Source: Ochromonadaceae sp. CCMP2298 (taxonomy: Eukaryota; Sar; Synurophyceae; Ochromonadales; Ochromonadaceae). From it: a stretch of DNA of 11,809 bases. Below the pieces are notes generated by a model. The model worked only from the letters and a program-made list of their open reading frames with translations. It was not told where the DNA came from and made no database searches. The translations under genes and the position numbers were made by a program. The stretch covers positions 1-11,809 of the forward strand of contig MU634500.1 in NCBI GenBank assembly GCA_026770595.1. Direction: 5' to 3'. Below are positions 1 through 6,688 of the stretch, piece by piece; position 1 is the stretch's first letter, and every line of letters starts with the position of its first letter.

Positions 1-62
1 TATCCCCCATCACGCTAATTCTTCTTCCACTCATCTCTGCATCACCCCCACTCCTACCGCAG
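1..62 (+). other. 3' part of an intron in the POLD2-like gene
   Basis: Pyrimidine-rich sequence ending in CCGCAG at 57-62. The next codons match the conserved PLHPC.F block of DNA polymerase delta subunit 2, and the sequence to the left does not continue the expected upstream residues. A CTAAT-like branch-point candidate lies at about 14-18. The splice junction is inferred; the 5' end of the intron is outside the window. Confidence 0.6.
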
Positions 63-617
63 CCCCTGCACCCGTGTCTGTTCCCGCACAGCTGTCGCTT
101 CGGCACTTTCAGCCGAGTCACCAACCCATACGCAGCAGCCTTCGACGGCGTCTCGGTGCTGGGGCACTCAGGACAACCTGTAGCAGACATACTGCGGCAG
201 AGAATTGAAGCTCAAGATATGGACGTAGATGGAACAGTAGAGGCGAAAGAGGCAGGGGCGGGAGAGGCGGGAGGGGCAGAGCGAGAAGGGAGCAGTGGTA
301 GCAGCCTCAACGTGCTGCGGAACACGCTGCAGTGGGGACACCTCTGCCCCACCTGCCCCGACTCTCTCCCCTGCTATCCTTACGAGAAAGACGACCCTTT
401 TGTGATCGCGGCAGACCGAGTGCCGCAGCTGCTGTTTGCCGGAAACCAGCCCGAGTTCGCGTCCGAATTGGTGGCGGTCAGTAGCCTGAGTAGTGGGGAG
501 AAGGGGGGGAAGACAGTAAGGCTGGTCTGCGTGCCCAGCTTCGCAGCCACGGGTACAGCAGTACTGGTGGACATCGGCTCCCCGGAACTGACCGCCACCA
601 CTGTGCATTTCCACTAA
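63..617 (+). CDS. POLD2: DNA polymerase delta small (B) subunit, C-terminal exon
   Basis: This is the C-terminal 184 residues of a POLD2/Pol31-type subunit, the non-catalytic B-subunit that holds the replicative polymerase delta holoenzyme together in the nucleus. The exon opens in phase 0 with PLHPCLFP. It continues with the VTNPY block, a GVSVLGHSGQ block (human GVRFLGTSGQN), CPTCPDSLPCYPY (human SPTAPDTLGCYPF), the LLFAGNQPEF block and VCVPSFAATGTAVLVDI, all in the family order. The stop is TAA at 615-617. The human protein has a further acidic tail that is absent here. An acidic, Gly/Ala/Glu-rich insertion (about residues 45-75 of this exon) separates the GHSGQPVADIL block from LNVLRNTLQW. 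The N-terminal OB fold and most of the phosphodiesterase-like domain lie outside the window. The gene converges on the BIRC6-like gene. Assignment rests on recalled family motifs. Confidence 0.9.
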   Translation, partial: PLHPCLFPHSCRFGTFSRVTNPYAAAFDGVSVLGHSGQPVADILRQRIEAQDMDVDGTVEAKEAGAGEAGGAEREGSSGSSLNVLRNTLQWGHLCPTCPDSLPCYPYEKDDPFVIAADRVPQLLFAGNQPEFASELVAVSSLSSGEKGGKTVRLVCVPSFAATGTAVLVDIGSPELTATTVHFH

Positions 618-744
618 GCAGGGTCCCAAGGGTCAAGTTCCCCAGATCCCCAGGTGGATCCAAGTTCCTAGGTTTTCGTGCCGCGTAAGAGATTTCGTGT
701 GTACAGTATTTGCAATTTACAGCACAGCAGGCGCCTTCGGACTA

Positions 745-777
745 TGGAATATGGGTGCGCGCGTGTGACATATTCCA
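745..777. other. Stem-loop between convergent genes
   Basis: Perfect 9-bp inverted repeat (745-753 and 769-777) with a 15-nt GC-rich loop, located 128 bp after the POLD2 stop. It could act in 3'-end formation of the convergent transcripts, but this is only inference from position. Confidence 0.35.
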
Positions 778-820
778 GCTAGCAATCTAAAAAAAGTCCA
801 GTCAGCTGGCTATGCTGTGT

Positions 821-890
821 GCCCCTTCTTTCCCTTCCCCGCCCCTTCCCCTTCCCCGCCCCTTCTTTCCCTTCTCCGCCCCTTCTCTGC
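821..890. repeat. 37-bp imperfect direct repeat, C/T-rich (G4-prone on the minus strand)
   Basis: Two copies of a unit starting GCCCCTTCTTTCCCTT, at 821-857 and 858-890, the second diverging at its end. The minus strand carries many runs of 3-4 G separated by 1-3 bases, fitting the G-quadruplex pattern. It lies just downstream of the BIRC6-like stop codon, so it would fall in that gene's 3' UTR or termination zone. Confidence 0.75.
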
Positions 891-927
891 CGTTATATGG
901 CGCTTGCCGTTGTATGATGTATGAACC

Positions 928-3361
928 TCACGCCGACCCCGCACCTGCCGCTGCACCTACACCTGTATCTGCACTCGCACCTGCCCCTGCCCCTGCGTCT
1001 GCACCCTGTGCCTCCTTTTCGCCGCTGCGTCCCTCGAATTCCTCCACAGCCGCCGCGATCTGCAGCACGAAGGGCGCCAGCACAGGTGCATCCTTCGCCC
1101 ACGCCTCTGCCGCCTCCGCACCCCTGGACTTCCAGTTGTTCACCAGGTGGGGGAGGATGTATCTGCTGAGGGGGTTTAGTGCCCTCTTCTTGAAGTGGTC
1201 TATGTATCCAAACTGCAGCGTGCCCTGGCGGATCTTGCGGTTGTAACCGGCCGAGTGTATGTCTCCGATAGGGGTGCCCTATGTATGAATATGTGAGTTT
1301 TTGTATTAGTATAAATATGTGAGTATATGTGTTAGTGTTTATGAATAAAGTATAAATGTATTAGTGTATGCATATATATGTATACTCACCTGGCTGGCCT
1401 GGTATCCCGGCTCGTTGAAGTAGGGGTGCTCGACAAAGATGAGGAACAGGATCGAGTTGATCACCTGCGAGAGGCTGGACACCTCCGGATCCCACTTCTC
1501 CCCAGACCACGTGCCCAGCAGGGACAAACACACCTTCCCGCAGTTGTACAGGTTAGGGTTGAAGCGGACAGAACCCTGACCAGTGGTTGTGAGGATGACC
1601 TTGGGGGGGCTGGAGGGGTAGTCGGCGGGTACCAGCACATCGAACTCGAAGCAGCCCCCGCAGTAGGGCGTGTCGGGGGACTCAGGGAATAGCAGCAGTC
1701 TTATGAGGTTGGGCTGGGAGCACTGCATGCCGGTGAACACAACCACGTTGTCGGGTAGGATGGACTCCATACTGCCAAGCTCCATATGCACCCTGCGGTA
1801 CCACTTGGAGGGCAGGTGGGCGATGGTCGCCATATCAGCCAAGAAGACGTGCTTGGTGAAGGGCTCCTCCAGATCCACCACTCTGGGAATGGACCCCACA
1901 GAAAGCACCTCCTCCACTGCCACTGCCACGCTGTCCACTTGGATCGCACTGGACGAACCACTGGCCGGGGTTTCCATCACACTGGAGCTGGACTCACCGT
2001 CTTTGTTGCGGGCGCTGCTGCGAGTAACGCGCGCAGGCTCAGCCCCTGTCCCCGCACCCGCCCCCAAACCAGCCCCTTCGCTGCTGCTGCTGCTGCTCCC
2101 CTCGAGTCTCTTGACCCTCTTGGTGGAGGGAGAGTTCTCACTGTCCGTAAGGTTGCCCGCATCGCAGCGCACCTTCTCCCCCCTCGCACTGATCTTTTCG
2201 CACACCTCCTCCAGCTTCATCACCACCTCTACCTCGTTTGGGTCCAAGGAGGTGCGGATCTTCGAAGCCTTGATGTCTGCGTGCAGCTTCATGAGGCTCT
2301 GCAGAGGCGCAATGTGCACAGAGGGCGTGGGCAGGGGAATCAGGCAGTCCAGAATGGTCTCGTAGAACTTGAGGTTTTTGAAGAACTCCTCCATAGTAAC
2401 CACACGGGATAAAAGGTTGGAGAGAACGAAGAAGGCCGAGTCGATGGCCACTGCGTCGAACCCATCCCGCGCCTTGGCCTCTGCGCGGATCTCCGCCACC
2501 AGATCCACCACGCCCGCTATCTTGGCCAGCTTGTGGGCCTCGGCGTTCCAGGTGGAGGTGGAGATGTCACCCATGCCTGTGGAGTATCCGGTGCCCTGCC
2601 TGGCCCTGGAGGCTACCTTCTCGGCTGTACGGGTGATGCCGAAGGAGGGCAGCTTCTTCATCTGCGCGTCGGGGAAGAGCTCCGAGACGTCCCAGGCGTT
2701 GGTGCGCACGATCTTGATGATGCTGCGCTGCACACCTGGGGTAGGTGTTTAGGGAGGGTTTAAGTGTGGTATGGAGGGTTAGGGGAAGGGTTGGGGTTGG
2801 GATTGGGGCTGGCGGGCAGGGGCAGGGGAGGTTACCTGTTTGGGTGTAGTAGTCGTCGTCCATGGTGTCCACCAAGTGCAACGACGCCATCTCCACCAGG
2901 TCGCCCACGATCTGCACCACGTCCGTGCAGGGGTTCCAGCAGTAGGAGAGCAGCAGGGGGTGGCAGTTGAACAGGATGTTGAAGCGGTGGTGGGGCGGCT
3001 TGAACTTCGAGTGGAAGTCGAGCGTGGGAGGCGCGTTGGGGAAGAACGGCGCCTTGGCGGGGAATTGGAAGGACAGCATGAGGATCTGCTCGTTGACCAG
3101 CATGGTCAGCATGGCGGAGTAGAAGTCGCTGTTCACTTCCACCAGCGCTAGCTTGCTCAGGGCCTTGTAGACGGGGTAGAGGGCGCTCTTGGTCGTGTCC
3201 GCCAAAGCCTCGTTCAAGTTTCCCTCGTACTGCAGCCCCTGGTAATTCTTGGCCGCCGAACTGGAAGCGCCCTCCTCGTCATCGAACTGGTATCCCGTTT
3301 CCTCTTCGTACTCGTAGTCGCTCCCATCGCTCATGTCTTGCTCCATCTCAATGTCCGACAT
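928..3361 (-). CDS. BIRC6/BRUCE-like ubiquitin-conjugating enzyme (E2), 740 aa, no BIR domain
   Basis: Exons on the minus strand are 3361-2836, 2735-1390 and 1278-928; introns of 100 and 111 nt are GT-AG and the frame closes exactly. The C-terminal half matches the catalytic module of animal BIRC6: a GTGYSTGMG block near residue 222 (BIRC6 KGTGYGTG), the UBC fold from about 484 with DTPY.GGCFEFDV, DYPSSPP, VRFNPNLYN and the catalytic cysteine C578 in KVCLSLL, then PYFNEPGY and the basic block after it. Residues 1-30 are acidic; 68-160 may be a second UBC/RWD-like fold. A Ser/Gly/Ala-rich linker follows the middle helical region and includes an (AGC)n serine tract. The protein has no BIR or other large BIRC6 domains, so it is far shorter than the roughly 4,800-residue animal protein. 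The start at 3361 has a strong context (ACCATG) and MSDIEMEQD is a natural N-terminus. It is expected to conjugate ubiquitin; substrates are unknown. Confidence 0.88.
1279..1389 (-). other. Intron 2 of the BIRC6-like gene
   Basis: 111-nt AT-rich intron. The donor is CAG|GTGAGTAT and the acceptor CATAG|GGC; phase 0. On the plus strand it is a run of degenerate TATGAGT/TATTAGT units. Splicing joins NEPGYQASQ to GTPIGD, matching the order of family motifs. Confidence 0.85.
2736..2835 (-). other. Intron 1 of the BIRC6-like gene
   Basis: 100-nt intron, phase 1. The donor is ACAG|GTAACC and the acceptor CCCAG|GTGTGC, so both junctions read AG|GT. On the plus strand it is GGGTTA/GGGGTT-rich simple sequence. 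Confidence 0.8.
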
Positions 3362-3546
3362 GGTTGAATGAAAATGCGCGGCACGTTTGGCGCGAACAAG
3401 GATTATGAGGTTGGAAGTGTGAGCGTAACGATGAATGACGATTTGAAGAGGAGCCGCCGCAGGTCTCCACACGCAAGCTCGGTTGGACTGTTGGACCAAA
3501 AAAGTTTGGAAACTCGGGACGACGTCAAGTCCCAGGGGACCTCACC

Positions 3547-3554
3547 TATAAAAG
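3547..3554 (+). promoter_or_regulatory. TATA box (TATAAAAG) for the MFS transporter
   Basis: Consensus TATAAAAG, 293 bp upstream of the transporter ATG. A start site 25-30 bp downstream would lie at about 3576, the edge of the right palindrome arm, giving a leader of about 270 nt. Confidence 0.6.
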
Positions 3555-3566
3555 GAACCGGTGTAA

Positions 3567-3573
3567 CTTATAG
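3567..3573 (-). promoter_or_regulatory. TATA-like motif (CTATAAG) for the BIRC6-like gene
   Basis: Read on the minus strand the sequence is CTATAAG, the mirror image of the plus-strand TATA box. A start site 25-30 bp away would fall near 3542, giving a leader of about 180 nt. Weaker match than the plus-strand box. Confidence 0.45.
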
Positions 3574-3748
3574 TAAGGTCCCCTGGGACTTGATCTTAAA
3601 ACCTGCCCCATCAACAACACTCGGAGAGGCGACGGCATCGAATGATTCTGGCCAGTGTACGAGTGCGAGAGAGCGGGGCTGGCTGCAGAATGTGTCTACC
3701 CCACCGCGAAGGGGCGAGATGAATCCCCCTGCAGGCAGCCGCTGCTGA

Positions 3749-3842
3749 CAGCGGCGCCAGACTTGCCTGAGCGTCTCGGTAACCGGTAGGCAGCGACACC
3801 AGACTTGCCTGAGTCCTGCAGTCCGCGTCTCCGTAGCCGGTA
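3749..3842 (+). repeat. Imperfect tandem duplication just upstream of the MFS start codon
   Basis: Unit 1 (3749-3789) and unit 2 (3791-3842) share CAGCG.C.CCAGACTTGCCTGAG (23 nt, 2 mismatches; 3749-3771 and 3791-3813) and CGTCTC.GTA.CCGGTAG (18 nt, 2 mismatches; 3772-3789 and 3825-3842). Unit 2 has an 11-nt insertion (3814-3824). The repeat ends 4 bp before the ATG, so it lies in the predicted 5' leader. Confidence 0.85.
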
Positions 3843-3846
3843 GAGC

Positions 3847-6365
3847 ATGTACCGCCGCCTGGATGCGCACGTGGACACAGAGGATGTGGAGGGCCCCAGA
3901 TCCGACGAGGCGCCCAAACCCGTTCACAAGTCGGTCAGCTGCTTCGCCCTCTACGGACACTTCCAGGAGCAGTTCCGGTCGCTGGAGTCCTGCCCCCGCG
4001 AACTGTGGATAAACTTTGTGCTCAAGTTCTGCGAGAGCTACTGCTACTTCGCCATATCTCAGATTCTCGTGCTTTACCTGCACGAGGAGTTCGGCCTGAC
4101 GGACGTGAGAGCGGGGGCCACCTATGGCATGTGGGGGGCAAGCATTACCTTCTGGGGACTCGCTATCTCGTGGCTTAACGACCGCTTCGGCGTGCGCAGC
4201 TCTCTTCTCTTGGGCTTTAGCATATCAGCCATCAGCAGCATCTTCCTGGCCACCGCCACCTCCGCGACGACCATCTATCTGATACTCTTCTGCATCATGC
4301 CAGTGGGCACCGCAATGGGCATCCCCATGCTGACCGTGGGCATCAAACGATACACCCACCCAGGGAATAGGGGATTCGCGTTCGGCCTATTCTACAGCGT
4401 GATGAACGTGGCCGCGTTCGTGTCAGGCCCTGTGGTGGATCTGCTCAACATAGGCTGCAGGGGGGGCGTTAGGGCGTTCGGCCGGAGCTGGTCTGGCTAC
4501 CGGCTGGTGATCCTGACCACCAGCGTGGTGTACGTAACCTCACTGGTGGTGACCTACAGATACCTCAGGGAGACACGGTACGAGGAGGGGACAGGGGGGA
4601 CAGGGGCAGAGGTAGGGGCAGAGGTGGGGGGGGGGGGGGGGGGGGGGGCAGAGATGGCAGTGGGAGAGGTTGAGGATCGGGAGACTGAAGGATCAGGGGC
4701 AGACGCAGTCGCAGATGCAGGGGCGGGGAATGGAGCTGAGGGGGGCGGGTTCAGCAAGTACCAAGCTACATGCACCTCGGACTCAGACTCAGGCTCGGAC
4801 TCCTCAGAGAGGGGTAGTAAGAACCCCCGTGATGTGGGTTTTAAGAGTCGCACCAGAAACCCCCTCTCTGCCCTGGCCACACACGATGAGGCAGAGGTGG
4901 GGAAAGAGGTCACAGACAGCGGCCTGGAGTCAGTACCAGTCACAGGCGCAGGGGCAGGGGTGGCAGCCCCCTCATCAGGATTCTATACCTCCGCTGGGTC
5001 CCCCACCTCCCACATCTCTCCCTCCTCCCATACCTCCCATACCTCCCACACCTCCTACACCTCCCCTATCTCCCACCCCTCCCCCACCCCCTCCCACGGC
5101 TCAGTAGTAGAGTACACCCCCAAGGCGGAGTCTTTCCGTGTCATCTGCGGAGAGCTGGTGCGCTCCCCCACCTTCTGGAGATTCGCCCTCTTTACGCTGT
5201 TTCTCATCAATCTGCGCACCGTCTTCAGACACCTAGACGCAACCCTGCCTACCTATCTGGTACGCTGTTTCGGCGCAAATGTTCCTAAGGGCTTAATCTA
5301 CTCCATAAACCCTCTGCTGATTATGTTCCTGACCCCCGTGGTGGCCGCACTGACCTCCCACCACGCCCACTTCGATATGATCAAATACGGCGGGTACATT
5401 ACCGCCATCTCTCCCTTCTTCCTGGCCGCCTCTACCTCTATATGGGCCGTGGTGTGCTTCGTGGTGGTGCTGAGTCTGGGTGAGGCCGTGTGGTCCCCCC
5501 GCACCTATGACTACACGATGAGCATTGCGCCTGAGGTGAGACACAGAACAGCTTGAAGCACATACCACACATAAGGAAACTGCTTATGCACCACGTTCTA
5601 CTGTCTACCGTCTATCCTTTGCTCATTTCAGCCCCCCCCTTTCTTAATCTCCCCCTCTCTATCCGCCCACCGCACACCACTCACCACACACACCACACAC
5701 CACACACCACCACACCACACAGGGACGCGAGGCTTCCTTCTCAGCCCTCGCCTCTGCCCCCCTGTTCGCCGCCAAAGTCCCCGTAGGCCTTTTGTCAGGA
5801 TACCTCATCGCCACATACCTGCCGGAGAACGGGGAGAGCCATAGGGAGCAGAAGCGGGACGGGCAGACGCTGTGGCTGATAATCGGACTGGTCACTATGT
5901 AAGCCCGAGTACGAGCGTATTACCTTATGTATTACCGTTCGATCGTATTTACGGGCAGAGCACAGGCACTGGCACAGAACGGCCACTGGTATAAATGCTG
6001 GTCACTCACTCTATCCTCTGCACCCCCACTCCCACTCCCGCCCTCACCCTCACCCTCACCCTCTGCACCCCCACTGTATACCCCCACTGTTACCCTCCCT
6101 TGTCTTTTATAGGACCAGCCCCATCCTGATAACGGTTTTTGAGCGTTTCATTCGAGAGCCTATCGCCCCACCAGCACGCTCGGACAAAATCGAGGCCGGG
6201 GGTGGGGATGGGGGTGGGGATGGGAACAGCCACGGCCCCGCATCCCGTAGCGGGTCGAGGAGGGACGAGGAGGAGGGGGTGCAGTTCCCTTACAGTAATG
6301 GGGCCGATGCCAGTGGTGGTGCGAGCAGCGGGGACATCGAGCTCAGCCCCATGCACCGTCTCTGA
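3847..6365 (+). CDS. Major facilitator superfamily (POT-like) membrane transporter, 705 aa
   Basis: Exons are 3847-5535, 5723-5898 and 6113-6365; the introns are GT-AG and the frame ends at TGA 6363-6365. Twelve membrane segments can be placed. The N-half is about 54-76, 89-108, 118-136, 140-164, 177-196 and 216-236; the C-half is about 443-460, 480-500, 511-528, 530-548, 569-595 and 610-632. The MFS loop 2-3 motif is NDRFGVR (111-117). CESYCYFAISQILVLYL in segment 1 resembles the ERFSYYG..ILVLYL region of POT transporters. RHLDATLPTYLVRCFG and GREASFSALASAPLF belong, from memory, to a conserved protist MFS family of unknown substrate. The central loop (about 243-428) is unusually long and low in complexity, with an eight-Gly tract and Thr/Ser/His/Pro repeats. 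The cytoplasmic tail is Gly/Ser-rich and acidic. The ATG has A at -3. The substrate cannot be told from sequence. Confidence 0.88.
4626..4648 (+). repeat. (G)23 homopolymer inside the transporter coding region
   Basis: An uninterrupted run of 23 G encodes a Gly tract (about residues 260-267) in the loop between membrane segments 6 and 7. The frame before and after it agrees with the two conserved transporter halves, so this copy is intact. Such runs are prone to length change and to sequencing error. Confidence 0.9.
5010..5095 (+). repeat. Degenerate CTCCCA/TACCTC tandem repeat in the transporter loop
   Basis: Repeats of roughly 9 nt built from ACCTCCCA(C/T) encode a His-Thr-Ser tract followed by Ser/Pro-rich residues. 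The pyrimidine-rich coding strand keeps its frame through the repeat. Confidence 0.7.
5536..5722 (+). other. Intron 1 of the transporter gene
   Basis: 187 nt, phase 0, donor CTGAG|GTGAGA and acceptor CACAG|GGACGC. The last 50 nt are a CACACCA simple repeat. Reading through would stop after six codons, while splicing restores APE-GREASFSALASAPLF. Confidence 0.88.
5899..6112 (+). other. Intron 2 of the transporter gene
   Basis: 214 nt, phase 2, donor ACTAT|GTAAGC and acceptor TTATAG|GACC. Near its 3' end is a (CCCTCA)n tract at about 6041-6063. Splicing joins LIIGLVTM to TSPILI. Confidence 0.85.
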
Positions 6366-6683
6366 CCCAAGGAATGGGGTGAGACTCTGGGATGCCAGTG
6401 TATATTTGTTAAAGCCCAGTCCACACTACACAGTGTGAGGCGATTTTGAGTGTGCGTGCCATCCACGCACAACCGACAGGTCCAGTTTTGTGTGTACATA
6501 TCTTGTATTTCGCGTTTTCTTGTTTGTTTGGTGCTTTCTGCCCCGCTAGTCTGCTTCACTGCCCCTTGTTTCTGCACCGCGACAGTAGAAGAATAAAGCT
6601 ATAGCGTTGTTTAATATGAATCTTTTTCGAAGAAAAGTGCCACGACCCTACACCCTACACGCAATTCACCCTTAATCTTAAGC
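6366..6683. other. Convergent intergenic region, MFS / SOD
   Basis: 318 bp holding the 3' end of the transporter transcript and, on the other strand, the 3' end of the SOD transcript. Apart from the AATAAA signal no gene-like feature is seen. Confidence 0.7.
6592..6597 (+). terminator. AATAAA polyadenylation signal for the transporter
   Basis: Canonical AATAAA on the plus strand, 227 nt after the transporter stop codon and followed by a T-rich stretch (GTTGTTTAAT and CTTTTTC). No equivalent signal is seen for the minus-strand SOD transcript. Confidence 0.55.
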
Positions 6684-6688
6684 TTAAG
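6677..6688. other. 12-bp perfect palindrome over the SOD stop codon
   Basis: CTTAAGCTTAAG is fully self-complementary and covers the TAA stop of the SOD gene (6684-6686). It is short and may be chance. Confidence 0.5.

Larger units (their letters stand above)
618..927. other. Convergent intergenic region between POLD2 and the BIRC6-like gene
   Basis: 310 bp lying 3' of both genes. No protein-like reading frame is visible. It holds a 9-bp inverted repeat (TGGAATATG at 745-753 and CATATTCCA at 769-777), an A7 run near 789-795 and a C/T-rich repeat listed separately. No AATAAA poly(A) signal is visible on either strand. Confidence 0.7.
3525..3593. promoter_or_regulatory. 69-bp quasi-palindrome with mirrored TATA motifs
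   Basis: Perfect 18-bp inverted arms TCAAGTCCCAGGGGACCT (3525-3542) and its complement (3576-3593). Inside them are CTATAA (3546-3551) and TTATAG (3568-3573), and near the exact centre ACCGGT (3557-3562). Each arm is itself nearly palindromic (GTCCC-AG-GGGAC). The symmetry suggests one element firing in both directions. Confidence 0.85.
3362..3846. promoter_or_regulatory. Divergent promoter region, BIRC6-like E2 / MFS transporter
   Basis: 485 bp between two ATG codons pointing away from each other. It contains the 3525-3593 quasi-palindrome with mirrored TATA motifs, and an imperfect 42-bp duplication next to the transporter start. No other coding feature is supported here. Confidence 0.75.

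Noticed and set aside
92-617. POLD2 exon starting after a CACAG acceptor at 87-91
   Set aside because: The reading frame continues upstream through PLHPCLFPHS, which matches the conserved PLHPC.FP block of POLD2, so the acceptor ending at 62 fits better.
1670-2365. 231-residue open frame on the plus strand opposite the BIRC6-like exon 2
   Set aside because: It is the complement of a strongly conserved coding exon in GC-rich DNA with few stops, and its translation has no recognisable domain.
3362-3499. N-terminal extension of the BIRC6-like protein to 3499
   Set aside because: The extension starts at a weak site, has no conserved features and would approach the predicted promoter palindrome. 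ATG at 3361 has a strong context and begins an acidic N-terminus typical of cytosolic proteins.
5536-5556. Transporter ending at the TGA after VRHRTA
   Set aside because: Reading into the intron would remove two membrane segments. The donor GTGAGA at 5536 and the conserved continuation GREASFSALASAPLF from 5723 show splicing.
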